From Corallococcus soli (GTDB taxonomy: Bacteria; Myxococcota; Myxococcia; Myxococcales; Myxococcaceae), in contig NZ_JAAIYO010000010.1 in NCBI RefSeq assembly GCF_014930455.1, forward strand, positions 270,730-334,729: a DNA stretch of 64,000 bases, in the 5' to 3' direction. The translations under genes were made by a program, and so were the position numbers. Shown here one piece after another: positions 8,655-17,967 of the stretch. The notes beneath the pieces are model-generated. The model had not been told where the DNA came from, made no database searches, and worked only from the letters and a program-made list of their open reading frames with translations. Positions within the stretch are counted from its first letter, which is position 1. Each line of letters begins with the position of its first letter.

Positions 8655-11600
8655 TTACGCCGACTTGCGACGGCGCAGCAGGCCCATGGCCGCGAACAGC
8701 GCCATCAGCGGAGCCATCCCGCCCACGGAGCCGCCGGCGGACGAGCAGCCGCCGCCCTCTTCCTCGAACTTCGGCACGTTGACCTGCACGTCGGCGGTGC
8801 TGCTGGCACCGGCCGCGTCCGTCACCGTCACGGTGAAGGCGTAGGTCTCCGCGGTCTTCTTCTTCGCCGGCGTGAAGCTGGCTTCGGCGCTGTTCGCCCC
8901 CGTGAGGCTCACGGAGGAGCCCGCCGTCTGCGTCCACGCGTACGTCAGCGTCTCATTGTCCGGGTCGGAGGACGTCGAGGCGTCCACCCGCACCAGCTCA
9001 CCGCCACGCACGCCCGAGATGACCCGGGCCTTGGCGACCGGCGCCTGGTTCACCTGCTTCACCGTCACCGTGTGGACGAACGGACCGACCGTCGCGCCTT
9101 CCACGTCCTTCACCAACAGGCTGAAGGCCAGGGCCGTGTCGGCCTGGACCTGCGGCGCGGTGAACTTCAGCGTGGCCGCGTCGGTGCCCGTGATGTTGAG
9201 CGCCGCGGGGCCACCGACCTGGGTCCAGGCGTAGGTGAGCGCGTCACCGTCCGGATCCGTGATGCCGGAAGCGTCCAGCTCCACGTTGCTGCCCTCATCC
9301 GCGGAGATCGCGGCCGGAGCCTCGCCCACCGGGTGACGGTTCAGCTTGCGCACCGTGACGTTGACCAGGTCCGTGGTGGACTGGCCGCCCGACGTCACCG
9401 TGAGCTGGAAGGTCAGCTCGGTGGCGGTGTTGACGTCCGGCGCCGTGAAGCTCGCCGTGGCCGTGTCAGCGCCCGTCAGGGTCACCGCCGCGCCCGCGGT
9501 CTGCTCCCAGAGGTACGTCACCGCCGTGCCATCCGCGTCCGAGCCGGAGCCGGCCAGGGTCACGGTGGAGCGGGCGTCCGCGTCGAAGTCCGCGCCGGCG
9601 TTGGACACCGGAGCGCGGTCCACGTTCTTCACCGTCACGGAGACGGCCTTGGACACCGTCGCGGTGCCGTCCGTCACGCTCACCGTGAAGGTGAGCTGCG
9701 TGTCCGCCGTCACCTCGGGCGCCAGGAACGTGGCCTGGGCGCGGTTGGCGTTGGTCAGCGTCACCTTGGGCGTGCCGCCCGTCTGCGTCCAGGTGAAGCC
9801 CAGGGACGCCGCGTCCACGCGGTCCGCGTCCGAGGAGCCCGACGCGTCCAGCGTCACGGGCGTGGTGTCACGCTCGTTCACCGTCGCGGGCGCGGTGGCC
9901 ACGGCGACCGGCGGCTGGTTCACGTCGATGATCTCGATCTGCACCGTCTTCGGGGCGCTCGTCTTGCTGGCCGCGTCGGTGACGACGAGCTGGAAGGCGA
10001 GGGTGTCGCTGTAGTCCACGTCCGCCACGAAGCTGGGCGTCGCGGTGTCCGCGCCCGTCAGCGTCACGGGCGTGGCGCCACCGACCTGGGTCCAGGCGTA
10101 GGTGAGCGTGTCACCGGCGGCGGCGTCCGGGTCGAAGCTGCCCGTGCCGTTCAGGGGGATGGTGGTGCGCGTGTACACCCCACCGACGATGGTGGCCTCG
10201 GGGACCGCCTGCAGCTCCACCCGGGACGGGCCCGGGTTGGCGATGGGGCGGAGGTTGCAGGTGCCGCCCGATGGCGCCTGCGGCGCCTGCGACGCGAACA
10301 CCGGCGTCGCGCCGGTGAACGCCACGTCATCCACGTCCAGGCCGTACGCACCCACCGCGATGTCGCCGGCGACGCGGAAGCGGAAGCGCACGTTCTTGAG
10401 GCCCAGGTCCGGGAAGAACGTCCCGAAGTTGATGCTCGCGGACGTGAAGGCCGGGAAGCCCGCGCTCGCCAGCGCCATGGCCGCGCGACCCTCGATGGGG
10501 TTCAGGCCGCCTTCGGAGATGTACGCCGTGTAGCCCGGATCCGCGTCCACCACTGGGTACAGATCCCAGGGGTCGATCCAGTCGATGCCGTCGACCGTGA
10601 ACTCCAGCACCGCGCCGTCGTAGGCCGCGCCCGTGGAGTAGTCCTCCTCGAAGGAGTGGCGGTACTTGTAGCTGATGGTGAAGTCCGCGGCCTCGTCCAC
10701 CGACATCCAGGGGCTGGTGAGGGTGATCTCCGTCGCCGCGGCGGGGTTGGTGCCGTGCGCGTACCGGTTCTCCACCGGCCCCTCGAGCGTGAAGTCACCC
10801 GACGAGGACAGGGTCTGCGACAGCGTCCAGGACGCCAGGCCGGACTCGAAGGCCTCCGTGTTGCTGACCGCGGGCACGTCGTCGTAGTTGACGCGAGGGT
10901 CGAACGTCACCGTCTTCGCCGCCGCCGGGATCTCCGGGGAGTCGAAGACGATCTTCAGGCCCGCGCGGGCGATGTCGTCGGACGTCGCCGTGAGGGCGAC
11001 CGGCAGGGTGACGGTGGCCTGCGCGCCGCGCGACAGCGCGGGGATGTTGATCTGGTTGCTGCTGGGGAAGCCCAGGGTGGCCGTGGTGCTGGTGGTGCTG
11101 ACCGTGCCGCTGAAGGCGCTCAGTCCGCCACCGCCCACGTTGCGCACGGTGATCTTGAGCTGACCCTGCTCGTCGACGTCGAGGACGCCGTCGTGGTCGC
11201 AGCCCGTCTGGCTGTCATCCAGCTTGATGCTGACGACCTCCAGGTTGCCGCCCGCCGAGAAGCTCTCCGTCACGCCGATGTGGTCGAAGGAGTTGCGGTC
11301 CGGCGCCTTGGCGCCGTGACCCGCGCCGCGCTTGGCGAACGCCGCCACGAAGCGCTGGTAGTCCGCCGGGTCCGACGCCAGGGCCACGGCCCACAGCGCG
11401 TCACGCGCTTCAATGTAGGTGGGCGCGTTCGGCGTCGCCTTGTAGGCGGCGACCAGGTACCGCTTCATGCGGTCCTGGGCCTCCTGGAAGGGGTGCGCGT
11501 TCAGCAGGCTCGCGTAGGCCTCCCACAGCATCGTGGCCCAGATCTCACCGCTGTTGTGGACCTGGCTGTTGATCTCACCCGTCACCGTGCCCGACATCTG

Positions 11601-13814
11601 CTCGGCCGGCAGCGCGGTGAAGTTCTGGATGTGCTTGAACGTCAGGGCGTTCTTCGCGAAGTCCGTCGAATAGGGGATGCGACGGATGCCGAAGTAGTAG
11701 CCGTTGTTCTTGCCACCGCTGGAGGTGTAGCCGGCGTTGGTGTAGACGCCCTGGTACTGGGCGTTGCCGGGCTTGGTCCGGTCGCTCTCACGCACCTGCA
11801 TGATCTGCGCGTGGAAGTCGCCCCAGCCCTCGCCCATCGCGCGGCCCTGGTTGTTGCTGAGGCCCGCGGCGTTACCGATGAGGCGGTTGCTGATGTAGTG
11901 GCCCCACTCGTGGGCGATGATGCCGTTGTCGAGCGTACCGTCGCGGTCCAGCGCCGCCACGCGGCGCATCTTCACCGTGACGGTGTCCGTCGCCAGCGCC
12001 GCCTTCCACTCGATGGCGGCGGCCTGGGTGATGGACTGCGTGGCGATGGTCACCGCGGGGTTCGCGCCGCCCAGTCCGGGAGCCTCGCCCGGCGCGTTGT
12101 TGCCGATGACCGCCGCGATGGCGCCCGCGTTCTGCGCGTTCAGCGCCTTGGCGGAGAAGTCGCAGGCACCGCGGTCGATGAGGGCGATCTTCCCCTGGAA
12201 GGCACCTGCCTCGAAGGGCGCGCAGCCGTTGTTGGGGGCCGCGACGACGTCACCCGTCACGTCGAACACCTGGGCACCGAACGCCGCCGAACCGGAGTCG
12301 TAGTTGCCCGCGAGCGACGCCGGCGCCGTCACGTTCAGCTCGGGCGTGCCGTCGAACACGTACATCTGCATGCGCGGCGACGCACCGTCGGCCGGCGTGC
12401 TCATGTTCGCGTTGTTGCGGCCGCCGTAGTCCTGGCCCTGGGCCTGGAGCGGGTCGCCTTCCGCGCCGCCACGGCCGAAGTTGAACGACTGGGCGTTGCC
12501 AGCGGCCTCGTCGAAGCCGGCGTCGTAGAACCAGTCGTGAAGGAAGTTGTTCACGTAGAACAGGTTGACGACCGCCGCCTTGATCTGCGTGGCGTTGGCG
12601 TTCGGCGCCAGGTTCTGGTCGAAGACGTGGCCGAAGGTGTTGGCCGCCGTCGTCTCCGGGCGCAGGTCCGCGGTGCCGGGCGTGAAGCCGTCCGGCGCCG
12701 CGAGGTCCGCGTACGCGTCCACGTTGTTACCGGTGGTCTGCGTCGCGTTCGCCGGCAGCCACGGGTCGTTCTTGGTGAACGGCGTGTTGGCGATGGTGAT
12801 GTCGCTCTGCGGGCGGTTCAGGGGGAGCTGGAAGCCGTCGCGCAGGCCCGTGGGGTGCGGGGTCGCGTCGTTGCCCTGGGGACCGTCCTCCGGGATGAAC
12901 GGCGACGTCGTGTCCGCCCAGACCTTGTAGGTGAAGGGCGTGCCGCCCACGTCCGCCGTCAGGTCGTTGCGGAAGAGCACCTGGCCGGTGGTCGCCGACA
13001 CCACGTAGCCGAAGTACTGGCTGGAGCGCGCGGCCTTCGGGCCGGCATTGACCTCCACGTACCAGGCGGGCTCGAGCGCGCCGGACAGCGTGAAGAACAC
13101 CTGCCGGGCACGGGCCGGGGTGGCCAGGCCCTGCGACAGGGACGCCTGCGCGGACGGGGCCAGCTCGAAGAAGGTGTACTCGCCCTGCGTGCCGGTGTTG
13201 ACGAACGACGCGGCCTGCGCGCCGGTGCCCGTCAGGTCCTTGAACGCACCGGAGACGGCCTCCGAGGCGCCCAGGCGGAAGGAGCCCGCGCCGCGGGCCT
13301 TCAGGCGCGCGTTGAGCGTCATTTCGGACGGGGCCAGGTAGCCGCTGACGGCCACCAGGCGCAGGTCCTGGCCCATGATGACCTTGATCTCGTTGCGGAA
13401 GACCGGGATGCCGCCCACCGTCTGGTGGAAGGTGGCGATGATCGGGCCCTTGCCCGTGTTGTGCACCGCGCGCAGCGTGGCGCTGGCGACGTCATCGCGG
13501 GTCAGGCGGTAGCTGTCCGCCACCGTCTGCAGGTGCGCGCGCGCCGCGCCTTCCGCCGTCATGCCGTTGCGGATGACGGACTTGGACTGCGCGCCATCCT
13601 GCGTCGCCCACGCGAACGTGGGCACGCCGAGCCGCTGCTCGGTCTGCTCGACGCGGAGACCGCGGGACACCGCCGTGGTGGGGTCCACGGCCAGCGAGCG
13701 CGACTCCTTCTGCTCCAGGAACGCGTCGTAGTTCGACCGCTCCTTGGCCCACGCACTGGTGCCCGCCATGGGCACCAGCAGCAGGCTGGTCAAAAGCTTT
13801 TCCCTGAGACGCAT
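8655..13814 (-). CDS. secreted M36 (fungalysin-type) metalloprotease with Ig/PKD-like repeats and MYXO-CTERM anchor
   Basis: A 1719-residue exported zinc protease. A signal peptide (residues 1-23, ending TSAWA) precedes an FTP-type propeptide (about 60-170). The M36 catalytic domain carries HEWGH at residues 635-639, with the first two ligands and catalytic Glu in place. A protease-associated (PA) segment is inserted just before it (LIDRGACDFSAKALNAQNAG). After residue ~880 come beta-sandwich modules and at least five PKD/Ig-like repeats, each with the signature SDPDNETLTYAWTQT or close. The tail is a MYXO-CTERM signal: glycine-rich segment with Cys (GGGCSS), hydrophobic stretch, then RRRKSA. 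This targets proteins for lipidation and surface display by myxosortases. A likely role is extracellular protein degradation in predation. A strong purine-rich Shine-Dalgarno (AAGGAAGG) precedes the ATG. Confidence 0.93.
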   Translation of the reverse strand: MRLREKLLTSLLLVPMAGTSAWAKERSNYDAFLEQKESRSLAVDPTTAVSRGLRVEQTEQRLGVPTFAWATQDGAQSKSVIRNGMTAEGAARAHLQTVADSYRLTRDDVASATLRAVHNTGKGPIIATFHQTVGGIPVFRNEIKVIMGQDLRLVAVSGYLAPSEMTLNARLKARGAGSFRLGASEAVSGAFKDLTGTGAQAASFVNTGTQGEYTFFELAPSAQASLSQGLATPARARQVFFTLSGALEPAWYVEVNAGPKAARSSQYFGYVVSATTGQVLFRNDLTADVGGTPFTYKVWADTTSPFIPEDGPQGNDATPHPTGLRDGFQLPLNRPQSDITIANTPFTKNDPWLPANATQTTGNNVDAYADLAAPDGFTPGTADLRPETTAANTFGHVFDQNLAPNANATQIKAAVVNLFYVNNFLHDWFYDAGFDEAAGNAQSFNFGRGGAEGDPLQAQGQDYGGRNNANMSTPADGASPRMQMYVFDGTPELNVTAPASLAGNYDSGSAAFGAQVFDVTGDVVAAPNNGCAPFEAGAFQGKIALIDRGACDFSAKALNAQNAGAIAAVIGNNAPGEAPGLGGANPAVTIATQSITQAAAIEWKAALATDTVTVKMRRVAALDRDGTLDNGIIAHEWGHYISNRLIGNAAGLSNNQGRAMGEGWGDFHAQIMQVRESDRTKPGNAQYQGVYTNAGYTSSGGKNNGYYFGIRRIPYSTDFAKNALTFKHIQNFTALPAEQMSGTVTGEINSQVHNSGEIWATMLWEAYASLLNAHPFQEAQDRMKRYLVAAYKATPNAPTYIEARDALWAVALASDPADYQRFVAAFAKRGAGHGAKAPDRNSFDHIGVTESFSAGGNLEVVSIKLDDSQTGCDHDGVLDVDEQGQLKITVRNVGGGGLSAFSGTVSTTSTTATLGFPSSNQINIPALSRGAQATVTLPVALTATSDDIARAGLKIVFDSPEIPAAAKTVTFDPRVNYDDVPAVSNTEAFESGLASWTLSQTLSSSGDFTLEGPVENRYAHGTNPAAATEITLTSPWMSVDEAADFTISYKYRHSFEEDYSTGAAYDGAVLEFTVDGIDWIDPWDLYPVVDADPGYTAYISEGGLNPIEGRAAMALASAGFPAFTSASINFGTFFPDLGLKNVRFRFRVAGDIAVGAYGLDVDDVAFTGATPVFASQAPQAPSGGTCNLRPIANPGPSRVELQAVPEATIVGGVYTRTTIPLNGTGSFDPDAAAGDTLTYAWTQVGGATPVTLTGADTATPSFVADVDYSDTLAFQLVVTDAASKTSAPKTVQIEIIDVNQPPVAVATAPATVNERDTTPVTLDASGSSDADRVDAASLGFTWTQTGGTPKVTLTNANRAQATFLAPEVTADTQLTFTVSVTDGTATVSKAVSVTVKNVDRAPVSNAGADFDADARSTVTLAGSGSDADGTAVTYLWEQTAGAAVTLTGADTATASFTAPDVNTATELTFQLTVTSGGQSTTDLVNVTVRKLNRHPVGEAPAAISADEGSNVELDASGITDPDGDALTYAWTQVGGPAALNITGTDAATLKFTAPQVQADTALAFSLLVKDVEGATVGPFVHTVTVKQVNQAPVAKARVISGVRGGELVRVDASTSSDPDNETLTYAWTQTAGSSVSLTGANSAEASFTPAKKKTAETYAFTVTVTDAAGASSTADVQVNVPKFEEEGGGCSSAGGSVGGMAPLMALFAAMGLLRRRKSA

Positions 13815-14374
13815 GCGCCTTCCTTCTTGGGGGTAATGAACTGCCGGACGAGGGGACTGCGAGAGACGACGACGGTTGCGGGAGCGCGCCGGGGGCGGCG
13901 GCTCCCCTACGGCTACGGCTGGAGGACCGCGGGTGGACAGCCCAATTGAGAACGCATCCCAACGCCCGGGGTCGCATGGATGCGACAGCGGGACGCGGTG
14001 GAGGAAGTCAGGGGAGAGGGGGCGCGCGCGGAGGGCGCGAAGCGCTCCTCGGAGCCGGACAGGCGGAACGCCACACCCACGTCAGGGGTGGCTGATGCGA
14101 ATTCCGTGTCAACAATTCCTGGCAAAAGCCGCTCTCCAACCCACTGGTCCGAGCGCGGTTGTCTTCACCGGATCGGATTCAAGTGGGAGCGCATGCTAAC
14201 CAGGACACTGGATCGTTGAAAAGAGGGGGTCCCCAACATCCTTGCGTTAGCAATCCAGTAACAATTGTCAGTCTGGAATAAGCCGTGCCCGAGGAGGAAG
14301 TCGCCCAGCAGCCGGGTGAGCGCGGGCGGTGGAGCCACGCCGCGCCGCCCCTTGCTTCCCGCGTGCAACGCTGC
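13815..14374. other. 560-bp intergenic region upstream of the M36 protease gene
   Basis: No ORF here has convincing codon use. It contains the protease leader and presumably its promoter. Bases 14095-14280 are noticeably richer in A/T than the surroundings. They include an imperfect inverted repeat at 14254-14277 (TCCAGT...CTGGA arms around a central ACAATTGT palindrome), which could be a regulator site. I do not see a confident -35/-10 pair. Confidence 0.5.
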
Positions 14375-15538
14375 TCAGCGGCGCGTGCGGGGCGCGGCGC
14401 CTTCGTCCTGCGGAGGCGGGGGCGCGTGGTCGAGCGGATCCTCCACCTCCGCGCCCTCCCGTCGCTGCTTGTACTGCTCGCGCACGTAGGCCACGAGCTG
14501 ATCCAGGTACGTGGACAGCGGCGGACACCGCACGCCGGTGCCATCCAGCAGCTCCAGCGTGTTGTGGCAGTTGTAGATGGCCAGGTGGTTCACGTAGCTG
14601 ATGGCCGCGCGCTGGGGCCGGGCCAGCTTCTCCAGCAGCGGCAGCCGCAGCATCACGTCCGCGGCGCGCGCGGACAGGTTGAAGCGCGGCAGCTTCTTGT
14701 GGGACTTCTCCGCGATGAGCTCGTACACGCGCCGGGCGCTCATGGGGTTGGGGTCTACCAAGTGGAAGGTGCGGCCCTTCGCGCGCTCATCCCGCGACAG
14801 CCGCCACACCGCCTCCACCACGAAGTCCACCGGCACGACGTTGAGGGGCGCGACGCCGTTGCCCGGCAGCGGCAGCGGCACCACCAGCGGCGACGTGACG
14901 AGCAGGATGCCCAGGTAGTAGGGGCCCTCGAAGCGATCGATCGCCCCCGTGCGTGAATCGCCCACCACGCTGGAGGGGCGGAAGATGGTGATGGGGAGGG
15001 TGGCGGAGGCGCGCTGCACCAGCCGCTCCGCCTGGAACTTCGTCTCCTCGTAGGCGTTGCGGAAGGACTGGCCCCGGTCCAGCTCGTCCTCGGCGATGAC
15101 GCCCACCCTGTCGCCGGACACGTAGCAGGTGGAGAAGTGGCTGAAGCGCGACAGGTTCTCGCAGTCGCGCGCCAGCTCCAGCAGGTTGCGCGTGCCGTCC
15201 ACGTTCACCCGCCACGCGGTCTCCTTGGGCACGCCCAGCTGCGCCACCGCCGCCAGGTGGAAGATGTCCGTCACCCGCTCGCACAGGCGCTGGTACTCCT
15301 CGCCGGACAGGCCCAGGTGCATGTCCACCGCGTCGCCGGTGAGCAGCTCCACCTTGGCGCCCTGCACCTTCGCCGCCAGGGCCTGGGCCTCCTTGAAGGC
15401 CTTGGGCTGCACCAGCGCGTAGATGTGCCCCTGGGGGTCCTCCTTCGCGATGTGCTCCACCAGCCGCTTGCCGATGAAGCCCGGGTAGCCGGTGAGGAAG
15501 TAGGTGCCAGCGGTTCGCTTCTTCGGCGTGTCACTCAT
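14375..15538 (-). CDS. extended SDR, NAD-dependent epimerase/dehydratase or fatty acyl-CoA reductase-like
   Basis: A 387-residue NAD(P)-binding Rossmann protein. The N-terminal glycine motif is FLTGYPGFIGKRL; NVDGTRNLLELA, STCYVSGD and the catalytic YEETKFQAE (Tyr-x-x-x-Lys) follow. PITIFRPSSVVGDSRTG and the C-terminal domain resemble the male-sterility/acyl reductase (NAD_binding_4) subfamily rather than sugar epimerases. The last ~40 residues are charged and proline-rich and probably disordered. Chosen start is the ATG complementary to 15536-15538, just before the Rossmann strand. Reaction not assignable from sequence. coaE lies upstream on the same strand with 26 bases between. Confidence 0.82.
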   Translation of the reverse strand: MSDTPKKRTAGTYFLTGYPGFIGKRLVEHIAKEDPQGHIYALVQPKAFKEAQALAAKVQGAKVELLTGDAVDMHLGLSGEEYQRLCERVTDIFHLAAVAQLGVPKETAWRVNVDGTRNLLELARDCENLSRFSHFSTCYVSGDRVGVIAEDELDRGQSFRNAYEETKFQAERLVQRASATLPITIFRPSSVVGDSRTGAIDRFEGPYYLGILLVTSPLVVPLPLPGNGVAPLNVVPVDFVVEAVWRLSRDERAKGRTFHLVDPNPMSARRVYELIAEKSHKKLPRFNLSARAADVMLRLPLLEKLARPQRAAISYVNHLAIYNCHNTLELLDGTGVRCPPLSTYLDQLVAYVREQYKQRREGAEVEDPLDHAPPPPQDEGAAPRTRR

Positions 15539-15564
15539 TCGCGGCGCAGCATACCCGTCCGTCG

Positions 15565-16161
15565 TCAGCCGTGCGCGAGCATCGCCCGCCACACCGCCTC
15601 CACCTGGGGACGGGTGGACTCCGGCGCGCCACTGTTGTCGATGACCCAGGTGGCGTGCGCGCGCTTGTCGTCCAGGGCCATCTGCGCGGCGAGCCGCGCC
15701 TCCGCCGCGTCGGCGTCCAGCCCGTCGCGCGCCATCAGCCGCGCCTTCTGCACGTCCCGGGGCACCCACACCACGGCCACGCCCTCCATGGCGGCGTGCA
15801 GGCCCGTCTCGATGAGCAGCGGCACGTCGTACACGACGTGGGTGAGGCCCTCCGCCTCCAGCGCCTGGAGCTTCTCCAGGAAGGCGGCGCGCACCTGGGG
15901 GTGCACGATGGCGTTGAGGGCGGCGCGCTCCTGGGGGTCCGCGAAGATGTGGGCGCCCAGCCTCACCCGGTCCAGGCGGCCGTCGGGGCCTACCACGCCG
16001 GGGAAGCGCTCGCGGATGCGCTGGAGGCCGGGCGTGCCGGGCTCCACCACCTCGCGGGCGATGACGTCCGCGTCCAGCACGCGCGCCCCCAGCTCGCGCA
16101 GCATGCGGCTCACCGTGCTCTTGCCTGAGGCGATGCCCCCCGTCAGCCCGAAGACGTGCAC
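15565..16161 (-). CDS. coaE: dephospho-CoA kinase
   Basis: Last step of coenzyme A synthesis: ATP-dependent phosphorylation of the ribose 3'-OH of dephospho-CoA. The P-loop GLTGGIASGKST is at residues 5-16, followed by LGARVLDADVIAREVVEPG (DAD substrate/Mg motif), HPQVRAAF and DVPLLIETGL. The 198-residue length is typical. GTG is used as start (complement of 16159-16161), giving the normal distance to the P-loop. It sits between the SDR gene and a BamE-like secreted protein gene on the same strand. Confidence 0.95.
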   Translation of the reverse strand: MHVFGLTGGIASGKSTVSRMLRELGARVLDADVIAREVVEPGTPGLQRIRERFPGVVGPDGRLDRVRLGAHIFADPQERAALNAIVHPQVRAAFLEKLQALEAEGLTHVVYDVPLLIETGLHAAMEGVAVVWVPRDVQKARLMARDGLDADAAEARLAAQMALDDKRAHATWVIDNSGAPESTRPQVEAVWRAMLAHG

Positions 16162-16169
16162 GGGGCGGG

Positions 16170-16652
16170 CTACTTCGCGGCCTTGGGCGTGGTGAAGACG
16201 AAGGACTGCACCGTCTTGCCGTCCTCGTTGAAGAAGATGGCCACGCCCAGCTTCACGTAGAGGAAGTAGGTGCGGAAGTCGTCCGTCAGCTTGCGCAGGT
16301 AGCAGGGCGTGCTGGGCGCCGCCCCGCCGGGGCACGCGGGGCCGTAGCTGTTCTCGATGGTGTCCTTCTCGATGACGGGCGCGGGGAACACGTCGATGCG
16401 CTCCACCTGCTGGGTGGCCGGGTCCACCTTGAACTGGGCCTGGGTGGTGCCCTTGATGGCCTCCTTGGCGAAGTAGGCGAGGATCTCCTTGCCGTCCTGG
16501 GACATGGTCCGGGACGGCTCGCCGAACTTCTTCACGATGTCCTCCTTCTTGGAGGACCCGGGCTCGATGCCCTGCCAGGGCTTGGCGGAAGCAGGCAGGG
16601 AGACGGCGATGGCGGCGACGGCGAAAAGGACGGCAATGACGGGGGTGCGCAT
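16170..16652 (-). CDS. secreted protein with SmpA/BamE-like motif
   Basis: A 160-residue protein with a clear Sec signal peptide (cleavage after SLPASA, about residue 23). The mature N-terminus WQGIEPGSSKKEDIVKKFG resembles the helix-helix segment of BamE/SmpA proteins (G-x-S-x-x-D-V-x-x-x-x-G-x-P). Two cysteines (ACPGG and PCYLRK) could form a disulfide. There is no lipobox cysteine, so it is probably periplasmic and not a true BamE lipoprotein. It ends 8 bases before the coaE start, consistent with one transcript. Function unknown. Confidence 0.7.
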   Translation of the reverse strand: MRTPVIAVLFAVAAIAVSLPASAKPWQGIEPGSSKKEDIVKKFGEPSRTMSQDGKEILAYFAKEAIKGTTQAQFKVDPATQQVERIDVFPAPVIEKDTIENSYGPACPGGAAPSTPCYLRKLTDDFRTYFLYVKLGVAIFFNEDGKTVQSFVFTTPKAAK

Positions 16653-16787
16653 CTCGACTCCTCCCTAGCGGATCAGGCGGCCGCGCCTCAAGGTCCGTGT
16701 CCTGAAGCGACGGGCGTGTCCACCCGGCATTCAATCACGAACGAGACGCCTTGCCCCCTCCGGGGGGCTCTGCTACGTGCTCGGGCC

Positions 16788-17300
16788 ATGCGTTCTCGTG
16801 CCTTCCGGGTCTTTTCCGCCCTCCTGCTCGCCGCTTCGAGCGGTCTTGCCGGGGCTGCGGACTTCACGGGTCCCGACAGCTGCAAGGGGTGCCACCCGGA
16901 GGCGTACGACGCGTGGATGAAGTCCAAGCACGCCCGGGCCACGGACACGTTGGCGGAGGGGCAGAAGAAGGACGCGCGCTGCCTGTCCTGCCACGCGCCG
17001 GACCAGGGCGAGCAGACGCTCACCGGCGTCACCTGCGAGACGTGCCACGGCGGCGGGCAGTACTACTCCCCGTCCTACGTGATGAAGGACCCGGAGCTGG
17101 CGCGGCTGGTGGGGCTGGTGGACCCGTCGGAGAAGCAGTGCCGCACCTGCCATGACGCCTCGTCTCCCTCCCTGCGCCCGTTCGACTTCAAGGAAGCGCT
17201 GAAGGCCATCGACCACTGGTCCGCCGAACGCGCCCGCAAGCAGCAGCCGCGCGCGGACGCGGCCCCCTCCACGCCGGCACCCGCCACGGCGAAGAAGTGA
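16788..17300 (+). CDS. periplasmic tetraheme cytochrome c family protein
   Basis: A 170-residue exported protein with signal peptide (cleavage after GLAGA, about residue 23) and four heme c motifs: CKGCH, CLSCH, CETCH and CRTCH. HPEAYDAWMKSKHARAT next to the first heme is typical of cytochrome c-554-like multiheme proteins, with histidines available as distal ligands. The C-terminal tail is Ala/Pro/Lys-rich. The start at 16788 gives the signal peptide directly; an in-frame upstream GTG or ATG would add an unneeded leader. Likely an electron carrier; partner unknown. engB starts 7 bases after its stop. Confidence 0.88.
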   Translation: MRSRAFRVFSALLLAASSGLAGAADFTGPDSCKGCHPEAYDAWMKSKHARATDTLAEGQKKDARCLSCHAPDQGEQTLTGVTCETCHGGGQYYSPSYVMKDPELARLVGLVDPSEKQCRTCHDASSPSLRPFDFKEALKAIDHWSAERARKQQPRADAAPSTPAPATAKK

Positions 17301-17307
17301 CCCCTTC

Positions 17308-17928
17308 TTGATCAAGATCCTCGACTCCCGCTTCGTCACCACCGCCGTGGAACTCAAGGGCCTGCCCACGGACCACGCCGCGGAGGTCGCCTTCGTCGGC
17401 CGCTCCAACGTGGGCAAGTCGTCCATGATCAACGCCCTGACGAACCGGCGGAAGCTGGTGCGCGTGTCCAACACGCCCGGGCGCACCCGCACGCTCAACT
17501 TCTTCGACGTGGACCTGGACCGCGACGGCCAGCGCCACACGGTGCGGCTGGCGGACCTGCCCGGCTACGGCTTCGCCAAGGCGAGCAAGACGGACAAGGC
17601 CCAGTGGCAGGAGATGATCACCTCCTACCTGAAGCACCGTCACCGGCTGGAGGTGGTGGTGAGCATCATCGACGCGGAGGTGGGGCCGTCTCCGGAGGAC
17701 CTGCGCACGCTCGACTACCTTCAGGAGCACAACCGCCGCATCCTCGTGGTGGCCACGAAGATCGACCGGCTGACCAAGGCCCAGCGCAAGCCCCGGCTCA
17801 ACGCCCTCTGCGCGCAGCTGGAGCTGCCCCGCGAGGCGCTGGTTCCGTTCTCCTCCACCGAAAAGCTGGGCGTGGAGGAGGTGTGGGGCACGCTGCTGGA
17901 CACCTTCGGCAAGGCCACCCGCGTCTGA
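17308..17928 (+). CDS. engB: ribosome biogenesis GTPase EngB (YsxC/YihA)
   Basis: TrmE-Era-EngA-EngB family GTPase needed for 50S subunit assembly. G1 is GRSNVGKSS (residues 31-39), G2 region NTPGRTRTLNFF, G3 DLPGYGFA, G4 ATKIDRLT and G5 SSTEKLG. The 206-residue length is normal. The start is TTG at 17308; no ATG or GTG gives a better N-terminus, and IKILDSRFV fits the family. Coupling to the upstream cytochrome gene (7 bases) is probably positional rather than functional. Confidence 0.95.
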   Translation: MIKILDSRFVTTAVELKGLPTDHAAEVAFVGRSNVGKSSMINALTNRRKLVRVSNTPGRTRTLNFFDVDLDRDGQRHTVRLADLPGYGFAKASKTDKAQWQEMITSYLKHRHRLEVVVSIIDAEVGPSPEDLRTLDYLQEHNRRILVVATKIDRLTKAQRKPRLNALCAQLELPREALVPFSSTEKLGVEEVWGTLLDTFGKATRV

Positions 17929-17967
17929 GTCTCCCGGGTCCGGGCACGCTGTGGTAGCACCCCCGGC

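Noticed and set aside
8421..13949. 1842-codon open frame antisense to the M36 protease gene
   Set aside because: It is a shadow of the strong third-position GC bias on the real coding strand; its translation is Arg/Gly/His/Val-rich without domains, while the opposite strand encodes a complete M36 protease.
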